A DNA stretch of 64,000 bases. Source: Streptomyces sp. CB01201 (lineage in GTDB: Bacteria > Actinomycetota > Actinomycetes > Streptomycetales > Streptomycetaceae). Shown piece by piece: positions 1 through 7,875 of the stretch. Location: positions 62,001 to 126,000 of the forward strand of contig NZ_NNBJ01000005.1 in the NCBI RefSeq assembly GCF_002803085.1, in the 5' to 3' direction. The notes beneath the pieces were generated by a model that saw nothing but the letters and a program-made list of their open reading frames with translations, had not been told where the DNA came from and did no database searches. Position 1 is the stretch's first letter. The number at the start of each line of letters is the position of its first letter. The translations under genes and the position numbers were made by a program.

Positions 1-463
1 CGTTGCGCAGCGACTGGAAGCTGCCGATGACGACGGCGGGCGCGGCCCACTCCCACACCCGCAGCGTCGGCGGGCGCCGGCCGGCCGCGACCTCGGCGGT
101 GATCACCTCGTCGAGCGCCATGTGCAGGGCGGGGGACTGCGGGGCCTCGTGGATCAGCTGCCAGTCGTAGTCGGTCCAGTCCGTGGCGTGCGCCAGCGCC
201 CGGCGCACGGCGACCGCCACGCCCTCCGAGGTCAGCCCGTACATGGTGGTGCCCGGCGGCAGCGCCGCGTCGATACGGGCCGCGAGCTGGGCCGCGCCCG
301 TGTCGGCCGGGGCGCCTTCGAGGGCCGCGTTGATCGCCAGGATCGCCTCGTCGGGTTCGAGGAAGAAGTCGCCTGCGACCGTCACGTCCCGCAGGACCCC
401 GTCGCGACTGTCCAGATCGACGACCACCAGCTTGCCGCCGGGGACCTTGTATTCGCCGTGCAC
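1..463 (-). CDS. Lipoate-protein ligase A-like protein, 3' end outside the window
   Basis: Ligases of this family attach lipoate (or a related acyl group) to lipoyl domains of 2-oxoacid dehydrogenases and the glycine cleavage H protein. About 154 residues are visible. Residues 1-95 form a small accessory domain opening HGEYKVPGGKLVVVD. From about residue 115 the biotin/lipoate ligase domain begins, with the family's WEWAAPAVVIGSFQS stretch at the cut edge. The GTG start is fixed by GGAGG at 471-475 (on the minus strand) with a 7-nt gap. The catalytic lysine lies beyond the window. It is divergent from the phosphatase gene at 585. The exact acyl substrate cannot be told from this fragment; an octanoyl-transferase-like role is the alternative. 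Confidence 0.75.
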   Translation of the reverse strand, partial: MHGEYKVPGGKLVVVDLDSRDGVLRDVTVAGDFFLEPDEAILAINAALEGAPADTGAAQLAARIDAALPPGTTMYGLTSEGVAVAVRRALAHATDWTDYDWQLIHEAPQSPALHMALDEVITAEVAAGRRPPTLRVWEWAAPAVVIGSFQSLRN

Positions 464-584
464 CGTTGTGCCTCCATTTGTTCCGCGCGGTCCAACGGTA
501 GATCCCCGGGCCGCATTCCCGCGCCGGGCCACCCGCTCCGAAAGCGGCTCGCCGATTGTCAGTGGCGCGTGTTTTGCTGGACGC

Positions 585-1409
585 ATGATCGACGACTTTC
601 TCGCAGGTGACCTGGCAGTAGTGGAAGAGGCGGTCCGCAAGGCGGCCGCGGCCGAGATCATGCCGAGGTTCCGGCAGCTCGCCGCGCACGAGATCGTCGA
701 GAAGAACGGCCCGCACGACCTGGTGACGGTCGCCGACCGGCTCGCCGAGGAGCATCTGACGGCGGCCCTCACCGCGCTGCTTCCCGGGTCGGTCGTCGTC
801 GGCGAGGAGGCCGTGCACGCCGACCCGGCGGTGTACGGGGCACTGGGCGAGGACGCGCCGGTGTGGATCGTCGACCCGGTGGACGGAACCCGCCAGTTCG
901 TCCGCGGCGAAGCCGGGTTCTGCACCCTGGTCGCCCTGGCCCACCGGGGCGAAGTGCTGGCTTCCTGGACGTTCGCCCCGGCGCTCGACGAGCTGGCCGT
1001 GGCGGTCCGGGGCCGGGGCGCCACCCTCAACGGCAAGCCCCTGCACGCCGGTTCACCCGCGCCCGATGCCGTCCTCGACGTCGCCACCTCCCACCCCGAC
1101 TACACGACACCCGACCAGAAGCGCGCTCTGCTCGCCCTCGACACCGACGGCGTCCGGCCGAGGCCCTGCGGCTCGGCCGGTCTCGAATACCTCGCGATCG
1201 CCCGCGGTGAGCTGGACGGCCTGGCCTTCTCGTGGGAGTACGCCTGGGACCACGCGGCGGGGCTGCTCCTGGTCGCCGAGGCGGGCGGCGCCCACACCAC
1301 CGTGGCCGGCGAGCCGTTCCGCATCGCCGGAGGCAACGCGCTGCCCTTCACCGCGGCCCGCGACGCGGCGACGGCCGAGCGGCTGCGGCGCCTGCTCGCG
1401 GGGGAGTGA
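585..1409 (+). CDS. Inositol monophosphatase family protein
   Basis: 274 residues, the usual length for the Mg-dependent phosphatase family that includes inositol-1-phosphatase, histidinol-phosphatase HisN and CysQ. Visible metal-site motifs are GEEA at about 73-76, DPVDGT at 97-102 and a C-terminal WDHAAG at about 221. These suggest an active enzyme that removes a phosphate from a small sugar or alcohol phosphate. The frame is open further upstream, but the ATG at 585 is where family similarity begins (MIDDFLAGDL). Substrate cannot be assigned: inositol phosphate, histidinol phosphate and 3'-phosphoadenosine phosphate all remain possible. The gene stands alone, divergent from the lipoate-ligase-like gene and convergent with the nucleotidyltransferase. 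Confidence 0.88.
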   Translation: MIDDFLAGDLAVVEEAVRKAAAAEIMPRFRQLAAHEIVEKNGPHDLVTVADRLAEEHLTAALTALLPGSVVVGEEAVHADPAVYGALGEDAPVWIVDPVDGTRQFVRGEAGFCTLVALAHRGEVLASWTFAPALDELAVAVRGRGATLNGKPLHAGSPAPDAVLDVATSHPDYTTPDQKRALLALDTDGVRPRPCGSAGLEYLAIARGELDGLAFSWEYAWDHAAGLLLVAEAGGAHTTVAGEPFRIAGGNALPFTAARDAATAERLRRLLAGE

Positions 1410-1438
1410 GCGGCGGGCAGCTCACCGAAGCGCCCAGC

Positions 1439-2257
1439 TCACCGAAGCACCGCCCGTACGTCGGCGACCAGACCGGCGGCGAGCTCGACCGCCCCGGCGT
1501 CCAGCCCGGACAGGACGGCCGACACGCGCGCGGCGAAATCCGGCGGGGCCGCCGGGAGCGCGGCCGCCGAGGCCAGCGCGCCCTTCTCGTTGAGCAGCCA
1601 CCGCCGGTGGTGGGCGTGCAAGGACTGGGTGAGGATCCCGAGCGCCCGGGACAGGCAGAGTGAGACGTACAGGGCATCGCCCGACCCCACCGCCTTGCGG
1701 GCGCCCACCACCGAGAACTCCGCCTCCCACGACGCGGCGGTGAGCGCCGCCCGCAACGGCTCGGGATAATGCCGCACCGCCCGCTGAAGCTCCGTCAACT
1801 CGCCCTGGGGATCCGCCAGTACGCGGCCCAGAGCCACCTCGCCGGGGTAGACCGGTGACCAGAAGCCGAGCGGATGTCCGGGCTGGGTGGCGACCTCGTA
1901 ACGGCCGCCCCGGCAGTCCGACCAAACGCGTTCGACCCGGTCCAGATCGCGCAGGATCCAGTCCACCGCGAAGCCGTCGACCACCAGCCAGGCGCCGCCG
2001 TTCACCCACGGGCCCCAACCGCCGGGGCCCGCGACCTCGACCGGGACGCCCGTGAATTCCTCGGCGAGCCGGGCCAGGGCCGCGACATCCGGTTCGCCCC
2101 GGTAGTAGAGGCCGAGATCCCAGTCGGAGTCCGCCCGGTTCGTCCCGCGGGCGCGGCTGCCGCCGAGGGCGACGGCCACCACCCCGGGGACTTCGACGAG
2201 CCGCTCGGCGACGGCGGCGATACGGGCGCTGAAGGCGGGGTCCACGGGCGGGTTCAC
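1439..2257 (-). CDS. Nucleotidyltransferase domain protein
   Basis: 272 residues. The N-terminal part carries the Pol-beta/aminoglycoside nucleotidyltransferase signature: GGSRARG at about 32-38, then DSDWD with the two metal-binding aspartates at about 45 and 47. The C-terminal half is helical with no recognised motif. Such proteins transfer an NMP to a small molecule (as in kanamycin resistance) or to protein (MNT antitoxin type). No HEPN partner gene lies next to it, so a toxin-antitoxin role is not supported. GTG at 2257 is the best start, although no good ribosome binding site is visible. Its 5' end faces the oxidoreductase gene at 2338. Substrate unknown. Confidence 0.8.
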   Translation of the reverse strand: MNPPVDPAFSARIAAVAERLVEVPGVVAVALGGSRARGTNRADSDWDLGLYYRGEPDVAALARLAEEFTGVPVEVAGPGGWGPWVNGGAWLVVDGFAVDWILRDLDRVERVWSDCRGGRYEVATQPGHPLGFWSPVYPGEVALGRVLADPQGELTELQRAVRHYPEPLRAALTAASWEAEFSVVGARKAVGSGDALYVSLCLSRALGILTQSLHAHHRRWLLNEKGALASAAALPAAPPDFAARVSAVLSGLDAGAVELAAGLVADVRAVLR

Positions 2258-2337
2258 CGGCCGGACGCTACCGGGCGCGGGATTGTCGGTGCACCGGAAT
2301 ATCCTGGGGTTCCTGGCCGTGGCGTGAGGAGTCCGAA

Positions 2338-3762
2338 GTGCCGTCGATGCTCGATGCCGTCGTGGTGGGGGCCGGCCCCAACGGGCTGACCGCCGCCGTC
2401 GAACTGGCCAGGAGGGGACTGCGTGTTGAGGTCTTCGAGGCCAAGGACACCGTGGGCGGCGGTGCGAGGACCGAGGAGTTGACGCTGCCCGGCTTCCGCC
2501 ACGACCCGTGCTCCGCCGTCCACCCGCTGGGCATCGGCTCGCCCGCCTTCCGTGACATGCCGCTCGACCGGTACGGGCTCGAATGGCTGCACCCCGAACT
2601 GCCGATGGCGCACCCCTTCGACGACGGCACGGCCGCGGTCCTCTCCCGTTCGGTCTCCGAGACCGCCGCGTCCTTCGGGCCGCACGACGCCGGGGCGTAC
2701 CGACGTCTGATCGCCCCCTTCCTCGGCAAGTGGGACGTCCTGGCACGGGACTTCATGTCGCTGCCCCTGACCGCGCTGCCGCGCGACCCGGTCGGCCTCG
2801 CGCGGTTCGGGGCGGTGGGCCTGCCGCCGTACACCTGGCTGATGCGCCGCTTCCGGGACGACCGGGCGCGCGCCCTGATGGCCGGGCTCGTCGCCCATGT
2901 CATCGCCCCGCTGGGCGGGGTGGCCACCGCAGGCGTGGGCATGCTGTTCGCGCTGGCCGCGCACGAGAACGGCTGGCCGCTGCCGCGCGGCGGCTCCCAG
3001 TCCATCTCCGACGCGCTCACCGCGTATCTGCGCGACCTGGGCGGCCAGGTGCACACCGGGTTCGAGGTCAAGCGCCTGGACGACTTGCCGCCGGCCCGCA
3101 CCTACCTCTTCGACACCTCGCCCACCGCGCTCGCCCGGATCGCGGGCCTGGGCCGCGCCTACGACGGGTACAAGTACGGCGCCGCCGTCTTCAAGATCGA
3201 CTACGCCCTGGACGGCCCGGTCCCGTGGACGGCGAAGGAGCCGCAGCGGGCCGGGACGGTCCAGATCGGCCCCTCCAGCCGCGAGATCGCCACCGCCCTG
3301 ACCCAGGCCTCCGGTGGCGCGGCCCCCGACACGCCCTTCCTGATCACCGCCCAGCCCAGCCTCGTCGACCCGTCCCGCGCACCCGAGGGCAAGCACGTGT
3401 TCTGGGCGTACGGGCACGTTCCCAACGGCTGGGAGGGCGACTTCACGGACGCGATCGAGCGGCAGATCGAGCGGTTCGCGCCCGGCTTCCGGGACCGGGT
3501 CCTGGCCCGGGCGACCGCCGGCCCGCCCCAACTCGCCGCGCGCAACGCCAATTACGTGGGCGGCGACATCGCGTGCGGCGCGGCCCGCGGCCTCCAGCTG
3601 CTGCTCCGCCCGAAGGTCTCCCTGTTCCCGTACGCGACCCGGCACCCGTCGGTGTTCCTGTGCTCCTCGGCGGCGTGGCCGGGCCCGGGCGTGCACGGCA
3701 TGTCCGGCCACAACGCGGCGAAGGCGGCGTGGCGAACGCTCAGAAAGGCCGACCACCGATGA
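2338..3762 (+). CDS. FAD-dependent oxidoreductase, phytoene-desaturase-like
   Basis: 474 residues. A Rossmann FAD-binding motif GAGPNG sits at 11-16, followed by the family arrangement [16 protein letters not shown] and a C-terminal [11 protein letters not shown] segment typical of the CrtI/amine-oxidase-like NAD(P)/FAD proteins. The GTG start has TGAGGA 7 nt upstream. Substrate is unknown. No other carotenoid gene (crtE, crtB, crtY) is nearby, so carotenoid desaturation is not supported. The stop overlaps the start of the macro-domain gene (ATGA), so the two are translationally coupled. That pairing is the only functional hint. Confidence 0.85.
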   Translation: MPSMLDAVVVGAGPNGLTAAVELARRGLRVEVFEAKDTVGGGARTEELTLPGFRHDPCSAVHPLGIGSPAFRDMPLDRYGLEWLHPELPMAHPFDDGTAAVLSRSVSETAASFGPHDAGAYRRLIAPFLGKWDVLARDFMSLPLTALPRDPVGLARFGAVGLPPYTWLMRRFRDDRARALMAGLVAHVIAPLGGVATAGVGMLFALAAHENGWPLPRGGSQSISDALTAYLRDLGGQVHTGFEVKRLDDLPPARTYLFDTSPTALARIAGLGRAYDGYKYGAAVFKIDYALDGPVPWTAKEPQRAGTVQIGPSSREIATALTQASGGAAPDTPFLITAQPSLVDPSRAPEGKHVFWAYGHVPNGWEGDFTDAIERQIERFAPGFRDRVLARATAGPPQLAARNANYVGGDIACGAARGLQLLLRPKVSLFPYATRHPSVFLCSSAAWPGPGVHGMSGHNAAKAAWRTLRKADHR

Positions 3763-4286
3763 CCACGACGCCCGTAGACATCGTCCTGGTGCGCGGTGAC
3801 ATCACCGAGCAGACGGTCGACGTCATCGTGAACGCCGCGAACTCCTCGCTGCTCGGAGGAGGTGGAGTGGACGGCGCGATCCACCGCCGGGGCGGCCCCG
3901 AGATCCTGGAGGACTGCCGCAGGCTCCGGGCATCCCACTACGGGAAGGGCCTGGCCACCGGCAGGGCGGTCGCCACCACGGCGGGAAGGCTGCGCGCCGG
4001 GCACGTGATCCACACCGTGGGTCCGGTGTGGTCGAAGGAGGAGGACCGCAGCGCGCTCCTCGCCTCCTGCTACGAGCAGTCCCTGGCGCTCGCGCGGGAA
4101 CTGGGCGCCGAGACCATCGCCTTCCCGGCGATCTCGACGGGCATCTACGGCTGGCCCCTCGACAGCGGAGCGGGCATCGCCGTCCGTGTCGCCCGCGCCC
4201 ACAGCGGGCCGCCGCTGAAGGAGATCCGCTTCGTCCTGTTCGACACGGAGGCCTACCAGGCCTTCGAGCGGGCGCTCCAGAAGTAG
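3759..4286 (+). CDS. Macro domain protein, probable O-acetyl-ADP-ribose deacetylase
   Basis: 175 residues forming a single macro domain. The ligand-binding motifs of the MacroD/YmdB type are intact: GDIT at 13-16, [19 protein letters not shown] at 24-42 and the phosphate loop STGIYG in the C-terminal half. Family members hydrolyse O-acetyl-ADP-ribose, the product of sirtuin deacetylation, or remove mono-ADP-ribose from proteins or nucleic acid. The ATG overlaps the stop of the oxidoreductase gene. A Sir2 gene and a Nudix gene lie 2.3-3.5 kb downstream, which fits shared ADP-ribose metabolism (inference). Confidence 0.92.
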   Translation: MTTTPVDIVLVRGDITEQTVDVIVNAANSSLLGGGGVDGAIHRRGGPEILEDCRRLRASHYGKGLATGRAVATTAGRLRAGHVIHTVGPVWSKEEDRSALLASCYEQSLALARELGAETIAFPAISTGIYGWPLDSGAGIAVRVARAHSGPPLKEIRFVLFDTEAYQAFERALQK

Positions 4287-4429
4287 GAAGTCAGGACGAG
4301 CGCCCTCAAGGCGCGAACCGGGGTGTGGGGCGGAGCCCCGCTGAGGTGAGGGGGCGGTCGCCCCGGTCGCGCGAGGTCGATGTCGGATTCTCGCCAGCGC
4401 CCGAGCGCCCCGTGCCGGATCCTTGACGC

Positions 4430-5923
4430 ATGGCCCCCGTCGCCCCCGCCCCGATGCACCACGACACCGAGCGCTGCGTACGCGCCGTCCAGTCCAAGGA
4501 CGCCCGCTTCGACGGCTGGTTCTTCACGGCCGTCCTGACCACCCGCATCTACTGCCGGCCGAGCTGTCCCGTCGTGCCGCCGAAGGTCGAGAACATGACC
4601 TTCTACCCGAGCGCGGCCGCCTGCCAGCAGGCCGGATTCCGGGCCTGCAAGCGGTGCCGCCCCGACACCACCCCCGGCTCCCCGGAGTGGAACGCCCGCG
4701 CCGACTCCGTCGCCCGCGCCATGCGCCTCATCAGGGACGGAGTCGTCGACCGCGAAGGCGTCCCCGGGCTCGCGGCCCGCCTCGGCTACAGCGCCCGCCA
4801 GATCGAGCGCCAGCTGCTCGCCGAGCTGGGGGCGGGCCCCCTCGCCCTGGCCCGGGCGCAGCGCGCGCAGACCGCGCGGCTGCTCATCGAGACCACCCCG
4901 CTGCCCATGGCCGAGGTCGCCTTCGCCGCCGGGTTCTCCTCGATCCGCACCTTCAACGACACCGTCCGCGAGGTGTTCGCGCTCGCCCCGACCGAGCTGC
5001 GCAGCCGCGCCGCACGCGGCATCGCCCGCCAGACGCCGGGCGCGATCACGCTGCGGCTGCCGTTCCGCGCCCCCCTGACCCCGGACAATCTGTTCGGCCA
5101 CCTCGCCGCGACCGGGGTCCCCGGGGTGGAGGAGTGGCGCGACGGCGCGTACCGCCGCACCCTGTCCCTGCCGTACGGACACGGCATCGCCGAGCTCACC
5201 CCGGCGCCCGAGCACATCGGCTGCGTCCTGCACCTCACCGATCTGCGCGACCTGACCATCGCCATCAGCCGCTGCCGCTGGATGCTCGACCTGGACGCCG
5301 ACCCCGTCGCCGTGGACGACCGGCTGCGCGCCGACCCGCTGCTCGCGCCGCTGGTCGACAAGGCGCCCGGGCGGCGGGTGCCGCGCACGGTGGACGCGGC
5401 GGAGTTCGCGGTGCGTGCGGTCCTCGGCCAGCAGGTCTCGACGGCCGCCGCCCGCACCCACGCGGCCCGGCTCGTCCTCGCGCACGGCGAGGCCGTCGAC
5501 GACCCGACCGGCGGTCTCACCCACCTCTTCCCGACGCCGCAACAGCTCGCGGCCATCGACCCGGAGACGCTGGCGCTGCCGCGCAGCCGTCGCGTCACCC
5601 TCACCACGCTCGTCGCCGCCCTCGCCGACGGCACTCTCCAGCTCGGCCTGGACAGCGACTGGGACCGGGCCCGGGCCCAGCTCATGGAGCTGCCCGGCTT
5701 CGGGCCCTGGACGGTCGAGGCGATCGCCATGCGGGCGCTCGGCGATCCGGACGCCTTCCTGCCCACCGACCTCGGCATGCGGCGGGCCGCCCAGAACCTC
5801 GGGCTGCCGGCCACCCCCGCCGCTCTCACCGCGCGCGCCGCCGCCTGGCGACCCTGGCGCGCCTACGCCGTCCAGTACCTCTGGGCGACCGAGGACCACG
5901 CCATCAACCACCTTCCCGCATGA
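4430..5923 (+). CDS. Ada-type regulator fused to DNA-3-methyladenine glycosylase (AlkA)
   Basis: 497 residues with three parts. Residues 10-80 form the Ada zinc domain with the four cysteines C42, C46, C73 and C76, one of which accepts methyl groups from DNA phosphotriesters. Residues 90-195 form an AraC-type helix-turn-helix domain. Residues 210-497 form an AlkA-type glycosylase with helix-hairpin-helix LPGFGPW and catalytic Asp in PTDLG near 447. It would sense DNA methylation, activate transcription and excise alkylated bases. The O6-methylguanine transferase domain of E. coli Ada is absent here and is supplied by the next gene, 44 bp downstream, suggesting an adaptive-response operon. Confidence 0.95.
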   Translation: MAPVAPAPMHHDTERCVRAVQSKDARFDGWFFTAVLTTRIYCRPSCPVVPPKVENMTFYPSAAACQQAGFRACKRCRPDTTPGSPEWNARADSVARAMRLIRDGVVDREGVPGLAARLGYSARQIERQLLAELGAGPLALARAQRAQTARLLIETTPLPMAEVAFAAGFSSIRTFNDTVREVFALAPTELRSRAARGIARQTPGAITLRLPFRAPLTPDNLFGHLAATGVPGVEEWRDGAYRRTLSLPYGHGIAELTPAPEHIGCVLHLTDLRDLTIAISRCRWMLDLDADPVAVDDRLRADPLLAPLVDKAPGRRVPRTVDAAEFAVRAVLGQQVSTAAARTHAARLVLAHGEAVDDPTGGLTHLFPTPQQLAAIDPETLALPRSRRVTLTTLVAALADGTLQLGLDSDWDRARAQLMELPGFGPWTVEAIAMRALGDPDAFLPTDLGMRRAAQNLGLPATPAALTARAAAWRPWRAYAVQYLWATEDHAINHLPA

Positions 5924-5967
5924 ATCGCCGAGCCCTCAACCACCGCCCTGTGCAAGGGAGTTCAGCC

Positions 5968-6465
5968 GTGCGCATCACGCACACCGTCATCGAGAGCCCG
6001 TACGGCCCGCTCACCCTCGTCGCCGCCGACGGGGTCCTGAGCCGGCTCTACATGGAGGGCCAGCGCCACCGCCCGCCGCAGGAGACCTTCGGCGAGCGCG
6101 CCGACGACGGGCCCTTCCCCGAGGTCATCCGTCAGCTTGAGGCCTACTTCGCGGGCGAACTGACCCAGTTCAAGCTGGACTTGGCCATGCTGGGCACCCC
6201 GTTCCAGCAGCGCGTCTGGCACCAGCTCCAGCAGATCCCGTACGGCGAGACCCGGTCCTACGGGGAACTCGCCGAGGCTCTCGGCAGCCCGAACGCCTCA
6301 CGCGCCGTGGGGCTGGCCAACGGCAAGAACCCGGTCGGCATCATCGTGCCGTGCCATCGCGTCATCGGAGCCAACGACAGCCTGACCGGCTACGGCGGCG
6401 GCCTCGACCGCAAGCAGCGCCTCCTGGCGTTCGAGCGGGGCGAGCCGGCGGACGCGCTGTTCTAG
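5968..6465 (+). CDS. ogt: Methylated-DNA--protein-cysteine methyltransferase
   Basis: 165 residues, the normal size for Ogt/MGMT. The suicide acceptor motif PCHRV is present with Cys129, and the DNA-binding segment AVGLANGKNP precedes it. It removes methyl groups from O6-methylguanine in a single-turnover reaction. GTG at 5968 is preceded by AAGGGAG at 5954-5960 with a 7-nt gap, which decides the start although the frame is open far upstream. It lies 44 bp after the Ada-AlkA fusion and is probably co-transcribed with it, completing an alkylation-repair pair. Confidence 0.95.
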   Translation: MRITHTVIESPYGPLTLVAADGVLSRLYMEGQRHRPPQETFGERADDGPFPEVIRQLEAYFAGELTQFKLDLAMLGTPFQQRVWHQLQQIPYGETRSYGELAEALGSPNASRAVGLANGKNPVGIIVPCHRVIGANDSLTGYGGGLDRKQRLLAFERGEPADALF

Positions 6466-6514
6466 CACCGGCCCGGGTCGGCCACCAGGCGTCCGCGCCC
6501 CGCGGCGGCCGGCC

Positions 6515-6533
6515 GGCCCGGGGCCCCCGGGCC
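6515..6533. terminator. Bidirectional hairpin between ogt and sir2
   Basis: A nearly perfect GC palindrome (GGCCCGGGG, one C, complement) ends exactly at the stop codon of the minus-strand sirtuin gene and lies 50 bp after the ogt stop. Its tail-to-tail position suits a shared factor-independent terminator, though there is no T-run. Confidence 0.5.
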
Positions 6534-7262
6534 TCAATCCCGGGGGAGTTCGCGCAGGAGCCGGGGCAGCGCGGTACCGATCGGCTCGCGCACCACCTGG
6601 TCGGCGAGCGGGTCGTACGGCGTCGGGTCGGCGTTCACGATGACCAGGCGGGCGCCGCCCTCCGAGGCGAGGCCGGCCAGCGAGGCGGCGGGCTGGACCT
6701 GGAGGGTGGTGCCGACCGCGACGAGGATCTGGCACGCCTTGGCGATCGCCATGGCCCGGGCCAGTACCTCCGGGTCGAGCCGTTCGCCGAACATGACCGT
6801 CGCCGCCTTGAGGATTCCCCCGCACGCCTCGCACGCCGGGTCCGGCTCGCCCGCCGTCACCCGGGCCAGTGCCTCGTCCATGGAGGATCGGGCGTGGCAC
6901 CGGGTGCAGGTCACCGCCCGTGCGCTGCCGTGGAGTTCGAGGATCTTGCGCTCGGGGAAGCCCGCCCGCTGCTGCAGCCCGTCGACGTTCTGGGTGATGA
7001 CCCGGACCGGCACCCCGGACCGTTCCAGGGCGACGATCGCGTGGTGCGCGGCGTTCGGCTCGGCCTTGACGGCCGGGCTGTCGCGGCGCATCAGCCAGGA
7101 CCGGCGCCGGATGTCCGGGTCGGCCATGTAGGAGGAGTACGTCACGAGCCGCTCGGCCTCGGGGTCACGCCGCCACAGGCCGTTCGGCCCGCGGTAGTCG
7201 GGGATGCCCGAGTCGGTGGAGAGCCCGGCACCGGAGAGAATCGCGACGAGTGGCTTGCCCAT
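6534..7262 (-). CDS. NAD-dependent protein deacylase, Sir2 family
   Basis: 242 residues. NAD-binding motif GAGLSTDSGIPDYRG starts at 11, QNVDGL is at 91-96 with catalytic His111 in LHG, and a structural zinc site is formed by C119, C122, C144 and C147. It removes acyl groups from protein lysines, consuming NAD and releasing nicotinamide and O-acyl-ADP-ribose. The ATG at 7262 is chosen because the family begins there (MGKPLVAILSGAG); the frame is open well upstream. It follows a Nudix hydrolase gene by 59 bp on the same strand and lies near a macro-domain gene, so enzymes for making and clearing ADP-ribose esters are clustered. Confidence 0.93.
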   Translation of the reverse strand: MGKPLVAILSGAGLSTDSGIPDYRGPNGLWRRDPEAERLVTYSSYMADPDIRRRSWLMRRDSPAVKAEPNAAHHAIVALERSGVPVRVITQNVDGLQQRAGFPERKILELHGSARAVTCTRCHARSSMDEALARVTAGEPDPACEACGGILKAATVMFGERLDPEVLARAMAIAKACQILVAVGTTLQVQPAASLAGLASEGGARLVIVNADPTPYDPLADQVVREPIGTALPRLLRELPRD

Positions 7263-7321
7263 GCCGGGAGCGTAGGCGGCACCGGCGCGGGCGGCGACCG
7301 GATTTCCGCGCCGCCCCCGGC

Positions 7322-7816
7322 TCACCCCACCCGGTGCCCGTTCTCCAGCTCGGCCGTGCCGTGGCCCTCCGCCAGGACGTCGAGCGCCGTCATGACCCGG
7401 TGGCTCAGGGCGCCCAGCAGGTGGGCGGGCAGGTCTTCGCGGGGGACCAGGCGCCAGGACAGGAGTTCCTCCTCCTGGATGCGGATCGAGTCCAGGGCCT
7501 TCTCGTCGAGTACGCCGCCGTCGTAGAGATAGGCGACGATCGGCGGGCGGGCCGCGCCGTGCACCCAGTCCACCGCGAGCAGCCGGCCCGGCTCCAGGTC
7601 CAGCCCGATCTCCTCCAGGGTTTCCCGGCGGGCAGCGCGGCGCGGGGTCTCGTCGGTGTCCGACTCCACGGTCCCGCCGGGCAGGGCCCAGCCCTCGCGG
7701 TAGTTGGGCTCGACGAGCAGTACCCGGCCGTCGCCGTCCCGGAACAGCATGGCCGCGCCGGCCAGCACCCGGGGGAGGCCGGCGATGTAGGCGGCGTAAT
7801 CGTTGTCGGTCGTCAT
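7322..7816 (-). CDS. Nudix hydrolase
   Basis: 164 residues with one Nudix domain. The helix core RRETLEEIGL is intact, with the glycine and glutamate upstream spaced slightly wider than the textbook box. Such enzymes cleave nucleoside diphosphates linked to another group, such as ADP-ribose, NADH or damaged nucleotides. The start at 7816 (MTTDNDYAAY) is preferred; an ATG 30 bp further upstream is possible. Same strand as the sirtuin gene, 59 bp upstream of it, and probably in one transcript. ADP-ribose would be a sensible substrate given the neighbours, but this is inference. Confidence 0.85.
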   Translation of the reverse strand: MTTDNDYAAYIAGLPRVLAGAAMLFRDGDGRVLLVEPNYREGWALPGGTVESDTDETPRRAARRETLEEIGLDLEPGRLLAVDWVHGAARPPIVAYLYDGGVLDEKALDSIRIQEEELLSWRLVPREDLPAHLLGALSHRVMTALDVLAEGHGTAELENGHRVG

Positions 7817-7875
7817 GGAGTGAAGCGTAGGGGGCCAGGTCAGCACGTGCTGGGGCGCTCCGGGTCCCGGCCTTG

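Noticed and set aside
1439..2257. MNT/HEPN toxin-antitoxin pair, suggested by the nucleotidyltransferase
   Set aside because: No HEPN-type partner gene lies on either side; the neighbours are an unrelated phosphatase and an oxidoreductase.
2338..3762. Carotenoid biosynthesis, suggested by the phytoene-desaturase-like oxidoreductase
   Set aside because: No crtE, crtB or cyclase gene is present, and the fold is shared with many unrelated amine-oxidase-like enzymes.
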